A stretch of 42,745 bases of DNA from Leptospira sp. 96542 (GCA_029310945.1 JARJFC010000036.1:1-42745); one strand, 5' to 3'. Shown: positions 7,954-15,549, counted from the first letter of the stretch. Numbers and translations: made by a program. Notes: generated by a model from the letters alone, not told the origin.

Positions 7954-8119
7954 GGGCGAGTCCCGAACAAAAACATAATATACAAATATAATCTTGTTTG
8001 GCGATCACTATTTTGGTGTTTGTCGGGTCAGGCCGCTCTGGGGTGCGCTAACGCTCCCGCCTGCCTAAGGCAGGCCAAGCCCAGGCGTGTTTTTCTCTCG
8101 GGAGAGGTCTAGCTGGCGG
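7954..8119. repeat. Rhs-cassette spacer, copy C (end lost)
   Basis: Starts GGGCGAGTCCCGAACAAAAA and carries the intact palindrome GCCTGCCT-A-AGGCAGGC. Similarity fades after about 8119, where the transposase relic takes over. A loose TTAACGAACATTTC remains at 8215. This suggests an insertion or deletion event removed the spacer's last third. Confidence 0.75.
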
Positions 8120-8134
8120 AAAAAAATAAATGCT

Positions 8135-8182
8135 TTGTTAGGTGATTTTCTACAGCCCCCCTCCTGGAAAAAAAGCGCTTAA
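8135..8182 (+). pseudogene. Relic of the last 15 codons of an integrase-core transposase
   Basis: Translating from 8135 gives LLGDFLQPPSWKKSA and a stop. The intact transposase at 322-1308 ends [15 protein letters not shown] and a stop. The two DNA ends share CTCCTGGAAAAAAA and the TAAGA after it. No other part of the transposase is visible, so this is the scar of a related element in the same orientation on the far side of the Rhs cassettes. Confidence 0.6.
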
Positions 8183-8259
8183 GATAGAAAGACTTTGCAT
8201 AAAAACACAAAACTTAACGAACATTTCATGAGGAATTACCTTTTTGCCTAAGAACTACC

Positions 8260-8487
8260 TCAATGATTATAATTATAATAACACAGGGCAAGATATTCAG
8301 CAGTACCCAGTTTCATTGCTGAACCATCTGACCTTTCAGTAGGATTTAATTCCATCTCGATGGCTAACAAGTTGCAAAGTGTAAGTTTTTTATCAGTGTC
8401 TACTTGGTCTGTTTTTTTTTGACAGGAAAAAACAAAGACAAATATCAGTATTAAACTGCTAGTAGATACTTTCAGCCTAGTTCCCAA
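8260..8487 (-). CDS. Small lipoprotein, orphan immunity-like gene
   Basis: A 75-residue product from a TTG start: MGTRLKVSTSSLILIFVFVFSC is a signal peptide with lipobox FSC, followed by QKKTDQVDTDKK. The mature part is short and has two cysteines 31 residues apart (TLC ... LALC), with LLAIEMELNP between. The spacing resembles the middle cysteine pair of the four-cysteine lipoproteins nearby, but the outer pair is absent. No Rhs tip precedes it, so if it is an immunity gene its toxin partner has been lost. There is no clear ribosome-binding site, which lowers confidence in the start. Confidence 0.5.
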   Translation of the reverse strand: MGTRLKVSTSSLILIFVFVFSCQKKTDQVDTDKKLTLCNLLAIEMELNPTERSDGSAMKLGTAEYLALCYYNYNH

Positions 8488-8522
8488 TTGAATTTTTCGA
8501 CTTTGCCAAAACTAACATAAGA

Positions 8523-8780
8523 TCATAACACATCGACGATGTCCCAATTGCGCTTTTTCTTGCATTCCTTATTTTGTTGGTCTCCTAGTAAACAAGTTAC
8601 TAAAATCGCGCTCTCTGCATTTTTTTTAACTTCCTCATTCCTTTCTGCTCCATATGTTTTCCATAAGGCTTCACACACCCCACCCCAATCAGTCTCTGTT
8701 CGAAATTCATAACACTTATCTCTGCTTGATTGGCAGTTTGCGAAAAGTAAACATATGAGAACCAAAAATCCTCTTTGCAT
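8523..8780 (-). CDS. Small four-cysteine lipoprotein, orphan immunity-like gene
   Basis: I chose the ATG at 8780 (MQRGFLVLICLLFANC) because TTAGG lies 8-9 bases ahead of it; a longer form from 8807 adds nine residues and has no such site. Signal peptide and lipobox (LLFANC) are clear. The mature part has QSSRDKC and then C-x12-C-x26-C-x9-C with KKKRN, matching the layout at 1573 and 6475. There is no toxin tip upstream; a PilZ gene lies there instead. It may be a leftover immunity gene, kept to resist incoming toxins, or a stand-alone envelope protein. Confidence 0.55.
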   Translation of the reverse strand: MQRGFLVLICLLFANCQSSRDKCYEFRTETDWGGVCEALWKTYGAERNEEVKKNAESAILVTCLLGDQQNKECKKKRNWDIVDVL

Positions 8781-8840
8781 ATGAAAGCCTAATCTACGTT
8801 TTAACATTATTTTGCAACAAATTCCAAAGCCACCACCCCT

Positions 8841-9218
8841 TCACTTCACCTCTCTTCCCTTTCTTACCATCCGGTTCACAAACACTTGTAAGTCTTGTTT
8901 GCCTTTGGGGCCAATTTCTGTGAACTGAACACCGTAGATCCCAGTTTCTGTCGATTTTTTTCCGATCTGTTTGATCACCCCACGGGCGAGGAAATCTGCC
9001 AAATCTCCAGGCAAGGCTACCAAAATTTCGACAGTTTCATTCATATCCCATTCATCAAAATGGTGGGGGGCGAGGATCCCCACCCCACCCAGACTGATAT
9101 CTTGCGCGATCAATACATCGAGTAGGCTTGTGCCCATCAGGTGCACTTCGACAGGTTCTTCGGCAAGGGGTGTCACGCGGACAAATTTTCTTTTTTCTCT
9201 AATGGGAACCATCGGCAC
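8841..9218 (-). CDS. PilZ-domain protein
   Basis: A 125-residue protein made of one PilZ domain. REKRKFVRV near the N-terminus gives the RxxxR element, and QDISLGGVGIL gives the D/N-x-S-x-x-G element. Together these form the cyclic di-GMP site in this family. The middle (ETVEILVALPGDLADFLARG) and GIYGVQFTEIG fit the six-stranded PilZ barrel. It is therefore probably a cytoplasmic c-di-GMP sensor; its output is unknown because no second domain is present. It is transcribed alone, divergent from the outer-membrane protein gene at 9322, and marks the return to ordinary chromosomal DNA after the Rhs array. Confidence 0.85.
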   Translation of the reverse strand: MPMVPIREKRKFVRVTPLAEEPVEVHLMGTSLLDVLIAQDISLGGVGILAPHHFDEWDMNETVEILVALPGDLADFLARGVIKQIGKKSTETGIYGVQFTEIGPKGKQDLQVFVNRMVRKGREVK

Positions 9219-9321
9219 AAATTATCCCTATTTTTCTCCCTGTAAACTAGGAATTTGACACCCCCCCAGTTGTTAAGAAATCGTAGACGACTCTCCGATA
9301 CTGGATATACTAGGGATTCTC

Positions 9322-10479
9322 ATGAAACTGCGGCTTGGACTTTCCATCATTATCTTCTTATTTTTCTTCCCAGCCCAGAAAAACCTCGAGGCAGGGGTCA
9401 CGTGTACGGGGGACGCTTGCACCATTCTCCCCACAACCATCCAGAGCCAGCTAAACCAAGTGGACCAAGTTTTCCAGTCCCAATATACCGATCTTGTCCT
9501 CGCTTCCATGGCCGAATCGGCCGTCATTACCAATATCAATTCCTCTCTCATAGGGCCAGGCATTGTCAATCGGTTCCAAATTGGTGGGGGTCTTGCTCTA
9601 GCAGGACAACAAAAACAAGATGTTAACGTGGTATACCAAAACCTCAGTTTCCAAAAACTCCCGAATGTGGGGGCAAGTCTTGCTCCCAATTTGGTGTTTG
9701 CCGTCAACTTAGGTTGGCTTATGGGTGGTGGACCCTCGGACACAGAACCTGAACTCAAAACCTTCATGCACCGTTTCCACCTTTACGTTCACGGCTTTAA
9801 GTTCAATTTTTCGCAAGGTGATGTACAACAGGCAATCGAATCCCAAAACAAAGACATCCAACTGGGTGGGGATATGACTAGTTTCGGTTTCACCCTCCGT
9901 TACCACCTCATCGAAAACCATTCAGATGGTTATGGTATTTTTGAGTTTGCGGGCATCTCTATGGGGCTTGGGCTTCACTACCAAAAACAAGTGATTGATC
10001 TCACATACAATGACAACAAAACACAGAGCATCACTCTTGGACCGGCCACGGGAACTTGGGGTGGAGCCACCACTTTCAATTACAACAGTACGATCACAAG
10101 CATTCCCATCGACATTCGCACTGGATTTCGGATGTTCTATTTACTGACCATCTTTGCTGGTGGGGGAACTTCGATGAACTTTGGTTCGTCGAATCTAAAA
10201 CTCTCTCGTTCAGGGCCTCTCGTTTTGGCTTTGGATTCTTCTGCCATAGCCTCTTCTTTGCCTGCAGAAGTGGCAGCCCTCATTCCGGCCTCCTCTTTGG
10301 GAGTCACTCGGTCAGGTACCCTAACACTCGACCTTTCTGGCAATGCACAAGCTCCCACCACAACAAACTTCCTCGTTTCTGGAGTCGAAATCAATGCCAC
10401 CATCGCAAAGATAACCCTCGAAGCCATGTTTTCCCAAAAAGTCCAATCCGTTATGCTCGGAGCCAAAATCACTTTCTAA
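9322..10479 (+). CDS. Putative outer-membrane beta-barrel protein
   Basis: A 385-residue protein with a signal peptide (MKLRLGLSIIIFLFFFPAQ, cleavage probably after NLEA) and a mature N-terminus containing VTCTGDACTI. The body alternates short amphipathic strands with Gly and aromatic residues (FGFTLRYHL, GLGLHYQKQVIDLTY, IDIRTGFRMFYLLTIFAGGG) and ends MLGAKITF, with the terminal phenylalanine typical of outer-membrane barrels. A helical insert rich in Ala and Ser lies near 300-330. I know similar hypothetical proteins in Leptospira, but cannot name it safely. A run of seven C residues (9261-9267) follows TTGACA in the leader. Surface location is inferred. Confidence 0.65.
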   Translation: MKLRLGLSIIIFLFFFPAQKNLEAGVTCTGDACTILPTTIQSQLNQVDQVFQSQYTDLVLASMAESAVITNINSSLIGPGIVNRFQIGGGLALAGQQKQDVNVVYQNLSFQKLPNVGASLAPNLVFAVNLGWLMGGGPSDTEPELKTFMHRFHLYVHGFKFNFSQGDVQQAIESQNKDIQLGGDMTSFGFTLRYHLIENHSDGYGIFEFAGISMGLGLHYQKQVIDLTYNDNKTQSITLGPATGTWGGATTFNYNSTITSIPIDIRTGFRMFYLLTIFAGGGTSMNFGSSNLKLSRSGPLVLALDSSAIASSLPAEVAALIPASSLGVTRSGTLTLDLSGNAQAPTTTNFLVSGVEINATIAKITLEAMFSQKVQSVMLGAKITF

Positions 10480-10624
10480 TATAGTTTGCAGTTTCTTTCC
10501 AGGCAAACTTGGCTTTGGCACCAATCTTGCTTATTCATCATTGTGCTGACAATCTGGCCAAGTCGAAGGGTTTTCGCCCTATCCATGCCCATATTTTAAA
10601 CAGATTGTCTAGTTGGGAGGCGCC

Positions 10625-11248
10625 ATGACTGCAACTTTGAGAGATTCGAAAAAACCCGTACTACATGTATCTTGTGTTCCCAGAAAGGACACCACCCTCC
10701 TCAAAATTTCCCTTTCACAAGATGATTTGGGCATTTTGTTCCGAGTGACTTCAGTTCTCTACAACCATGGTTGGGACATTTTGGAAGCTGTGGCCGAAAC
10801 TTCTCACGAAGGCCATGTACAAGATCTATTTGTCATCCGCAGTTGGAACGGGAGTGAAATGTCGGAAGTTTTGTTATCCCAAATCCGAAGTGATCTTTAT
10901 TCGCTTTTTTACGAATCCAAACCAGTGGAAGCATACCTCAGAGAAAATGGAAAGGGTGAAGTCCTTGCCCGCAAGGTGGGCGACCCCGATGCATCACTAA
11001 AACTCTACAACCCCATTTCTTCCGATTTCAGTGTTATGGATTTGCGAATGAAAGACACACCTGGCATTCTTTTCCAAATCACAGAAGCCCTCTTCCAATT
11101 GGGGATTGATATCATTAGTTTCACAGCCAACAGTGGGGACGGTAAAATTCGGGATAGTTTTTTACTCCGAACTTCTCTCACTGGAGACAAATTGGATGAA
11201 AAAACGATGTTTCCTTTGCTCCGTTCGCGCCTAGAATCTTTTCTTTAA
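10625..11248 (+). CDS. Protein with two ACT domains (GlnD/ACR-like)
   Basis: The ATG at 10625 is preceded by GGGAGG, so I prefer it to a TTG twelve bases earlier. The 207-residue product has two ACT-like modules: about 20-95 (TLLKISLSQDDLGILFRVTS, GWDILEAVAET) and 135-205 (MDLRMKDTPGILFQITEAL, GIDIISFTANS). The D-x-x-G-I/L-L-F signatures are those of ACT domains in GlnD and plant ACR proteins, which bind amino acids such as glutamine. No catalytic domain is attached, so a sensory or regulatory role is likely. Its stop overlaps the stop of the convergent MFS gene. Confidence 0.8.
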   Translation: MTATLRDSKKPVLHVSCVPRKDTTLLKISLSQDDLGILFRVTSVLYNHGWDILEAVAETSHEGHVQDLFVIRSWNGSEMSEVLLSQIRSDLYSLFYESKPVEAYLRENGKGEVLARKVGDPDASLKLYNPISSDFSVMDLRMKDTPGILFQITEALFQLGIDIISFTANSGDGKIRDSFLLRTSLTGDKLDEKTMFPLLRSRLESFL

Positions 11249-12525
11249 ATTTTGATCTCACGGGTATTTCGTAAAAAATACAAAAACCCGAGTAATAATA
11301 GAAAGGAAGTGTAAAACGCTAAACCAGGCCCTTTCTGAAAGTATAACAATGAAAAGGCGATTGGTGAAATTGCTCTTCCAAGAGATCCAAAACTACGGAA
11401 AAGTCCCATAGACTTTCCTAAATCAGAATGTCCGCTAGCGAGCGAAGCAAAAGCGGATAACCCAGGGTTGACAAGCGCACTCCCCAAGGCCAAAAAGAAA
11501 AGGCTAAAAAACAATCCACCGAAACTTCCATTGGTAGCAAGGAGTGAAAGAAGACCAAACAGTACGGAACACACTCCAACAAATACAATTTTTTTCTCCG
11601 TCCATTTGCCCGACAGCCTCCGCACGAGACCACCTTGCACAAGTATGATGATGATTCCAATGTACAAAAAGGTAAACCCGATTTCTTTCGGGCTGAACAT
11701 AAACCCTTCTGCCAAATAAAAATTCACAACAAATTCAAAACCAGAAAAACTCAAAACAAAGAGTAGGTTTAAAAGAGATATCCGAACAAGAGCCTGTGAA
11801 CCCGACGACCGCAGCGCAAACAAAGGATGGATTTCACCGGTGGAAACAAAATCGGGTTTGGTCTTTGGTAAAAAAAACAAAACGAGTAAAAAAGTAATGA
11901 TGGATATGAGAATGGCAAAACCTGCAGAACTTGGGAACACCACAAAAAGCCCCGATTCATAGAACGAATCCAAAATTGTCCACTGCGACGAGATCCCCCC
12001 GAGTAGGGGGCCCATCACAAACCCAAGGCCGATACCTGCACCCAAAAGCCCCATGCCAGCCGCACGATTTTTGCTATCTGTATGGTCAGCCATGGCCGCC
12101 GACGCCACAGATAAATTCCCACCCATAGCGCCTGTGATGACCCGAGACAAAACAAACATCCAAAACTGCGAAGAAAAAATCCAAACTAGATAACCTAGTA
12201 TGTTTCCAAAGGTAGTGAAAAGTAACACCGAACGACGGCCAACTTTATCAGAGTACCGACCCCAAAGTGGAGAAGCCAAAAATTGTAAGAGACTATAGAT
12301 ACTGCCCAAGATCCCACCAAAAAGTACCATTGTGTACGGTGAGTTCCCTTGCGAAGACAAATACCCCGCCCAATCAAAGAACAAACGAAACACGGGGTCA
12401 TCACCCTTTTGTAAAAAATGTTCTATGGTTTTTGGAAACAGAGGGAAAAGAAGTGAAAAACCCATCATATCTGTAAAGACAATGAAAAATAAAACGATTC
12501 TGGAATGGTTGCCTTTGAGAGCCAT
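11245..12525 (-). CDS. MFS transporter
   Basis: A membrane protein of about 426 residues with twelve predicted helices. The signature LWGRYSDKVGRRSVLL after helix 2 is the classic MFS A-motif (G-x-x-x-D-x-x-G-R-R), and the RVITGAMGGNLSVASAAMAD stretch fits helix 4 of drug/sugar antiporters of the TetA type. The open frame extends upstream to 12579, but that part encodes the terminator hairpin of the previous gene, so MALKGNHSRIVLFF at 12525 is the better start. It should export or import a small molecule with proton coupling; the substrate cannot be told. It converges on the ACT gene with a 4-base overlap. Confidence 0.85.
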   Translation of the reverse strand: MALKGNHSRIVLFFIVFTDMMGFSLLFPLFPKTIEHFLQKGDDPVFRLFFDWAGYLSSQGNSPYTMVLFGGILGSIYSLLQFLASPLWGRYSDKVGRRSVLLFTTFGNILGYLVWIFSSQFWMFVLSRVITGAMGGNLSVASAAMADHTDSKNRAAGMGLLGAGIGLGFVMGPLLGGISSQWTILDSFYESGLFVVFPSSAGFAILISIITFLLVLFFLPKTKPDFVSTGEIHPLFALRSSGSQALVRISLLNLLFVLSFSGFEFVVNFYLAEGFMFSPKEIGFTFLYIGIIIILVQGGLVRRLSGKWTEKKIVFVGVCSVLFGLLSLLATNGSFGGLFFSLFFLALGSALVNPGLSAFASLASGHSDLGKSMGLFRSFGSLGRAISPIAFSLLYFQKGPGLAFYTSFLLLLGFLYFLRNTREIKI

Positions 12526-12548
12526 GAAACAATTATGAAAAGCCAAAC

Positions 12549-12576
12549 AAAAAAAGCCACAGAAAACTCTGTGGCT
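12549..12576 (-). terminator. Rho-independent terminator of the phasin-like gene
   Basis: AGCCACAGA (12555-12563) pairs with TCTGTGGCT (12568-12576) around a four-base loop. On the minus strand the hairpin is followed by seven T residues, so it ends transcription of 12609-12971 before the MFS gene. Confidence 0.85.
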
Positions 12577-12608
12577 CATTCAATTTGCTAAGGTAAAGGT
12601 TTTCTAAT

Positions 12609-12971
12609 TTATGTTTTTACTTTGTCAATCAAAGCTTTCAATTCATCTAACGTTTGCTTTAGTTTTTCTTTCACTTGTGGAGGAACTGCAGTGTCAATTT
12701 GTTGGTAAATCGATTGGTAATTGGCTTGGAGTTTTGCCAAAATTTCATCATAACTTGCACTGGTATTGCTAAACGCACTTTGTGCATCCGCAATGGTTTT
12801 GTTCAAAAGGTCACGGATTTTTTGTGACTCAACCGACTGATCCAACTCTCCTTTTGATTTTAATTCTGCATAAAGTTTTTCCAAGTCACCTACGGCAGCT
12901 TTTAGTTTTTCCTCTCCAGAACGAAACAAAGCAATGCCCGCATTGACGACATCCATAACCAATTTTTCCAT
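12609..12971 (-). CDS. Phasin-like coiled-coil protein
   Basis: A 120-residue all-helical protein with no signal peptide. The opening MEKLVMDVVNAGIALFRSGE, followed by EEKLKAAVGDLEKLYAELKS and a long charged helix, is like the phasin-related granule proteins that coat polyhydroxyalkanoate inclusions. The C-terminal half (PPQVKEKLKQTLDELKALID) is a continuous amphipathic helix. A GGATAG-type ribosome-binding site lies just before the ATG, and a strong terminator follows, so it is a single-gene unit. A role on PHA granules is family-based inference; a general coiled-coil scaffold is the alternative. Confidence 0.65.
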   Translation of the reverse strand: MEKLVMDVVNAGIALFRSGEEKLKAAVGDLEKLYAELKSKGELDQSVESQKIRDLLNKTIADAQSAFSNTSASYDEILAKLQANYQSIYQQIDTAVPPQVKEKLKQTLDELKALIDKVKT

Positions 12972-13088
12972 ACAACTATCCTATCGGGATCATTCCCTTA
13001 TTTTTGGATTCCAAGTGTAAATGGAAAAGCCAAGCAATACAATAAAAAAAACTTATGCCAGGAGATTTTAATGTGACATAGCTCGGAC

Positions 13089-13664
13089 TTAACTATTTTC
13101 TATGAGTTTTTTAATTTGGTCACGGATTTTAGCAGCAGTTTCGTAATCTTCCGTTTTTAAGGCATTTTCCAAAGTTTCTTCTAATATTTGCAAATTCGAC
13201 TTTGGTAATGCTTGGATTTTTTTTTCGGAAGATGTTGATTCCGCAACCAGTTCGTCTTCCTTCATAATGATCCCCGCTTCATCTAACACATTTTTGGCGA
13301 GATAAATGGGTGCATTGGCACGGAGTGCAAGAGCAATGGAATCGGAAGGACGCGCATCCAAAGTGAAAATTTCTTCGTCTTTTCGGAGTTGGATCTTGGC
13401 ATAAAACGTACTATCGACGATTTCATCGATTGTGATTTTTAGAACCGTTGCCCCCATTGCAGTGAGCATGTACAACATCAAATCATGAGTCATCGGACGG
13501 GGAGGTTTTGTACCGTCGATGACAGTTGTGATGGAATGGGTTTCCAAAGGACCAATGAAAATGGGTACAACCCTTTTATCATCCCCATCCTTCGGACGAA
13601 GGAAAACAGCAAAACCAACATTGGTAAGGCTGATATCAGAGATTTTTACTTCATAGAACTCCAT
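13089..13664 (-). CDS. Bifunctional nuclease (DUF151) family protein with UVR motif
   Basis: A 191-residue protein. Residues 1-135 match the BFN/DUF151 domain: VPIFIGPLETHSI, PPRPMTHDLM, TFYAKIQL, then LDARPSDSIALALRANAPIY. The C-terminal 35 residues (LENALKTEDYETAAKIRDQI) form a UvrB/UvrC interaction motif, a helical hairpin used for protein contacts. Family members have been reported as bifunctional nucleases, but the fold is also suspected to bind ligands. The gene stands next to a minus-strand tRNA gene. Domain calls are firm; the biochemical activity is not. Confidence 0.85.
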   Translation of the reverse strand: MEFYEVKISDISLTNVGFAVFLRPKDGDDKRVVPIFIGPLETHSITTVIDGTKPPRPMTHDLMLYMLTAMGATVLKITIDEIVDSTFYAKIQLRKDEEIFTLDARPSDSIALALRANAPIYLAKNVLDEAGIIMKEDELVAESTSSEKKIQALPKSNLQILEETLENALKTEDYETAAKIRDQIKKLIENS

Positions 13665-13686
13665 AGAAAACCTGATCCTTCTAATA

Positions 13687-13760
13687 TGGGCCCAGAAGGG
13701 CTCGAACCTTCGACCCGCAGATTATGAGTCTGCTGCTCTAACCAACTGAGCTATAGGCCC
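13687..13760 (-). tRNA. tRNA with CAT anticodon (probably elongator tRNA-Met)
   Basis: On the minus strand, GGGCCTA pairs with TGGGCCC in the acceptor stem (one G-T pair). The D-arm is TAGCTCAGTTGGTTAGAGC, the anticodon stem GCAGA/TCTGC encloses CTCATAA, and the T-arm carries GGTTCGAGCC. The discriminator is A and CCA is not encoded. CAT could be elongator Met or lysidine-modified Ile2; it is not the initiator type because the acceptor starts with a G-C pair. Confidence 0.95.
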
Positions 13761-13807
13761 TCGCCATCCAATCTTTTGGATAAAAAGAGAGAGACAAGCA
13801 GAAAACC

Positions 13808-14287
13808 TTATAATGTAGGCGAAAGACCAAGAAACTGGTGTTTTAAAAAAAATGGTTCGATATCGGTCCTGTCCTTCTTCCATTGCACCCAAATCCATAC
13901 AGATGGTGAATCCTTTGACACCCAGACTTGGTTGTGGAGTAGATTTTGGTTCCGCACTTGGTCAGCCTCCCAAACATAGAAGGAAATTCCTGAAATCTCC
14001 TTTACGCTCTTTTGGACAAGGGTGCTCCTCGTAAAAACAGAATCCCCCCACTCTTTGGATTCCCCTGGGTATGGCCACGCGAGGATCCTTACCACCATAA
14101 AATAACCATCCAGTTTGGCCGGATAGATAACGAGTTTTGGGTGCATGCCACCCTCTTCTTTCACAACCGATGCCTCGGGCACACGGAGCGAAATTCCCTT
14201 CCAAACAAAGATTTGGTTTGGAACTTTCAGCTCACTCGAAACGATCGATCCCAAGGGCAAAAGTAAAAGGAAAATTAAGCGAAACAT
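13808..14287 (-). CDS. Small secreted hypothetical protein
   Basis: Using the ATG at 14285-14287 the product is about 159 residues with a signal peptide (MFRLIFLLLLPLGSIVSS). The mature part is Trp- and Val-rich beta-type sequence (WKGISLRVPEASVVKEEGG, KLDGYFMVVRILAWPYPGE, SVWIWVQWKKDRTDIEP). I do not recognise the family. It probably sits in the periplasm. Its start codon overlaps that of hemW on the other strand: the single tetramer CATG supplies both ATGs. Promoters of both genes must therefore lie inside each other's coding or leader sequence, or one true start lies further in. Confidence 0.6.
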   Translation of the reverse strand: MFRLIFLLLLPLGSIVSSELKVPNQIFVWKGISLRVPEASVVKEEGGMHPKLVIYPAKLDGYFMVVRILAWPYPGESKEWGDSVFTRSTLVQKSVKEISGISFYVWEADQVRNQNLLHNQVWVSKDSPSVWIWVQWKKDRTDIEPFFLKHQFLGLSPTL

Positions 14288-15467
14288 GACAAAGAAGGCA
14301 TACCCCAACCAAACCGTTTGGCAAGTCAGAAATTCCTATTTTGGGATGTATGTCCATTTTCCTTATTGTTTCCAAAAATGTGATTATTGTGATTTTTATT
14401 CCGAAGGGATTGGCAAAGACCACGCGAGCACCGAACAAGAATTATTCGAATCATACAAAAAAGAAATTTTATTCCGCAAATCAACTATATCAAGTTTGTT
14501 CGAAAAAAAACTAGACACGATCTTTCTCGGTGGAGGAACTCCTTCCAAAGCCAAACCAGAATCTTGGAAAGATTTACTTACATTCATAAGATCTGAATTT
14601 GATGTTTCGGAAGATGCAGAAATTTCCATTGAGGTGAACCCTGAAGATTTCCATTTAGAACTTTTACATAATTACAAAGACATGGGAATCAACCGTGTGA
14701 ACTTAGGCGTACAAACCTTAAACGCCGAGGGCTTGCAGTTTCTGGGCAGGCATTATGATGTGGAACGGTATTCCCAAATCAAAGAAACCCTAAGCAAATC
14801 ACCCATTCACCGTGTGGGGATTGATCTCATGTATGGGATTCCCAATGTTCCCGATTTTAGTTTTGATTCCGACTTAAATGAGTTTCTCAGGTTGAACCTC
14901 CCCCATCTCAGTTTGTATTCTCTCACCTTGGAAAGAGGAACCCAGTATTCACGCGATGTAAAATCAAAATCAAAGTCTGTCCCCAATGAAGCCAACCAAA
15001 CAAGGATTCTAAAGGTGTTGCCAGATTGGATGGAAAAAAATGGATACCAATGGTACGAAGTTTCTAATTATTCCAAACCAGGATTCGAATCAAAACACAA
15101 TTTGAAGTATTGGACCTACGAACCCTATATGGGCATTGGCCCTGGTGCGCACGGTTTTTTGGATGGCAAGAGGTATGGCAATCCCCGCAATACCAATCTA
15201 TACATCCGAAAACCATTGGATGCAAAAATGGAAACTGCGGATCCAAAAACTGAGCTGGGACTCACACTCTTTCGGTTGTTTGCACCCTTTGATTACCAAA
15301 GTTTTTTCAAAACCCATTTGGACGAAAAAACCCAAACTCATTATCTAAATACAATACTGTCCTTTGAAGAGAGAGGGTTTGCCACTCTCACCAATGGTAG
15401 TTTCCAATGGAAAAAAGAAGCATTACTCACGTTAGATGATTTGATTTTAGAAATCGTATCTGCATAA
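14286..15467 (+). CDS. hemW: HemW-like radical SAM haem chaperone
   Basis: Starting at MTKKAYPNQT the protein has 393 residues. The radical SAM cluster motif is HFPYCFQKCDYCDFYSE (C28-x3-C32-x2-C35), followed by FLGGGTPSKAKPESW and VGIDLMYGIPNVPDFSF, as in HemW. The C-terminus (WTYEPYMGIGPGAHGF) also matches the HemW/HemN-like family. HemW proteins bind haem and pass it to target proteins; they were long annotated as oxygen-independent coproporphyrinogen oxidase, and the CxxxCxxC motif does not alone separate these roles. The frame is open further upstream, but that part copies the signal-peptide region of the divergent gene. Confidence 0.85.
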   Translation: MTKKAYPNQTVWQVRNSYFGMYVHFPYCFQKCDYCDFYSEGIGKDHASTEQELFESYKKEILFRKSTISSLFEKKLDTIFLGGGTPSKAKPESWKDLLTFIRSEFDVSEDAEISIEVNPEDFHLELLHNYKDMGINRVNLGVQTLNAEGLQFLGRHYDVERYSQIKETLSKSPIHRVGIDLMYGIPNVPDFSFDSDLNEFLRLNLPHLSLYSLTLERGTQYSRDVKSKSKSVPNEANQTRILKVLPDWMEKNGYQWYEVSNYSKPGFESKHNLKYWTYEPYMGIGPGAHGFLDGKRYGNPRNTNLYIRKPLDAKMETADPKTELGLTLFRLFAPFDYQSFFKTHLDEKTQTHYLNTILSFEERGFATLTNGSFQWKKEALLTLDDLILEIVSA

Positions 15468-15509
15468 ACAAGAGTGCCCTCACACTCCCAAAATAATTTC
15501 GAAAAAAGA

Positions 15510-15538
15510 TTGCCCGTTACCCCCCCTTGCAAAATACT
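15510..15538 (+). promoter_or_regulatory. Likely sigma-70 promoter of the tRNA-Ile/tRNA-Ala pair
   Basis: TTGCCC (15510-15515) and AATACT (15533-15538) are 17 bases apart, ending 12 bases before the first tRNA base. A run of seven C residues lies inside the spacer. Confidence 0.45.
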
Positions 15539-15549
15539 GTTCGTATCCC

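Noticed and set aside
8130..8145. GTTAGGT and nearby TTAACGAAC as integron attC ends for the Rhs-immunity cassettes
   Set aside because: No matching RYYYAAC partner with complementary flanks lies at the right distance, the other spacer copies do not fit GTTRRRY, and the GTTAGGT is explained by the transposase relic.
9255..9310. TTGACA and TATACT before the outer-membrane protein gene as a promoter
   Set aside because: The boxes are about 45 bases apart, far from the needed 16-18.
10056..10484. Long frames overlapping the outer-membrane protein gene on both strands
   Set aside because: Composition and lack of start signals mark them as shadows of the 9322-10479 gene.
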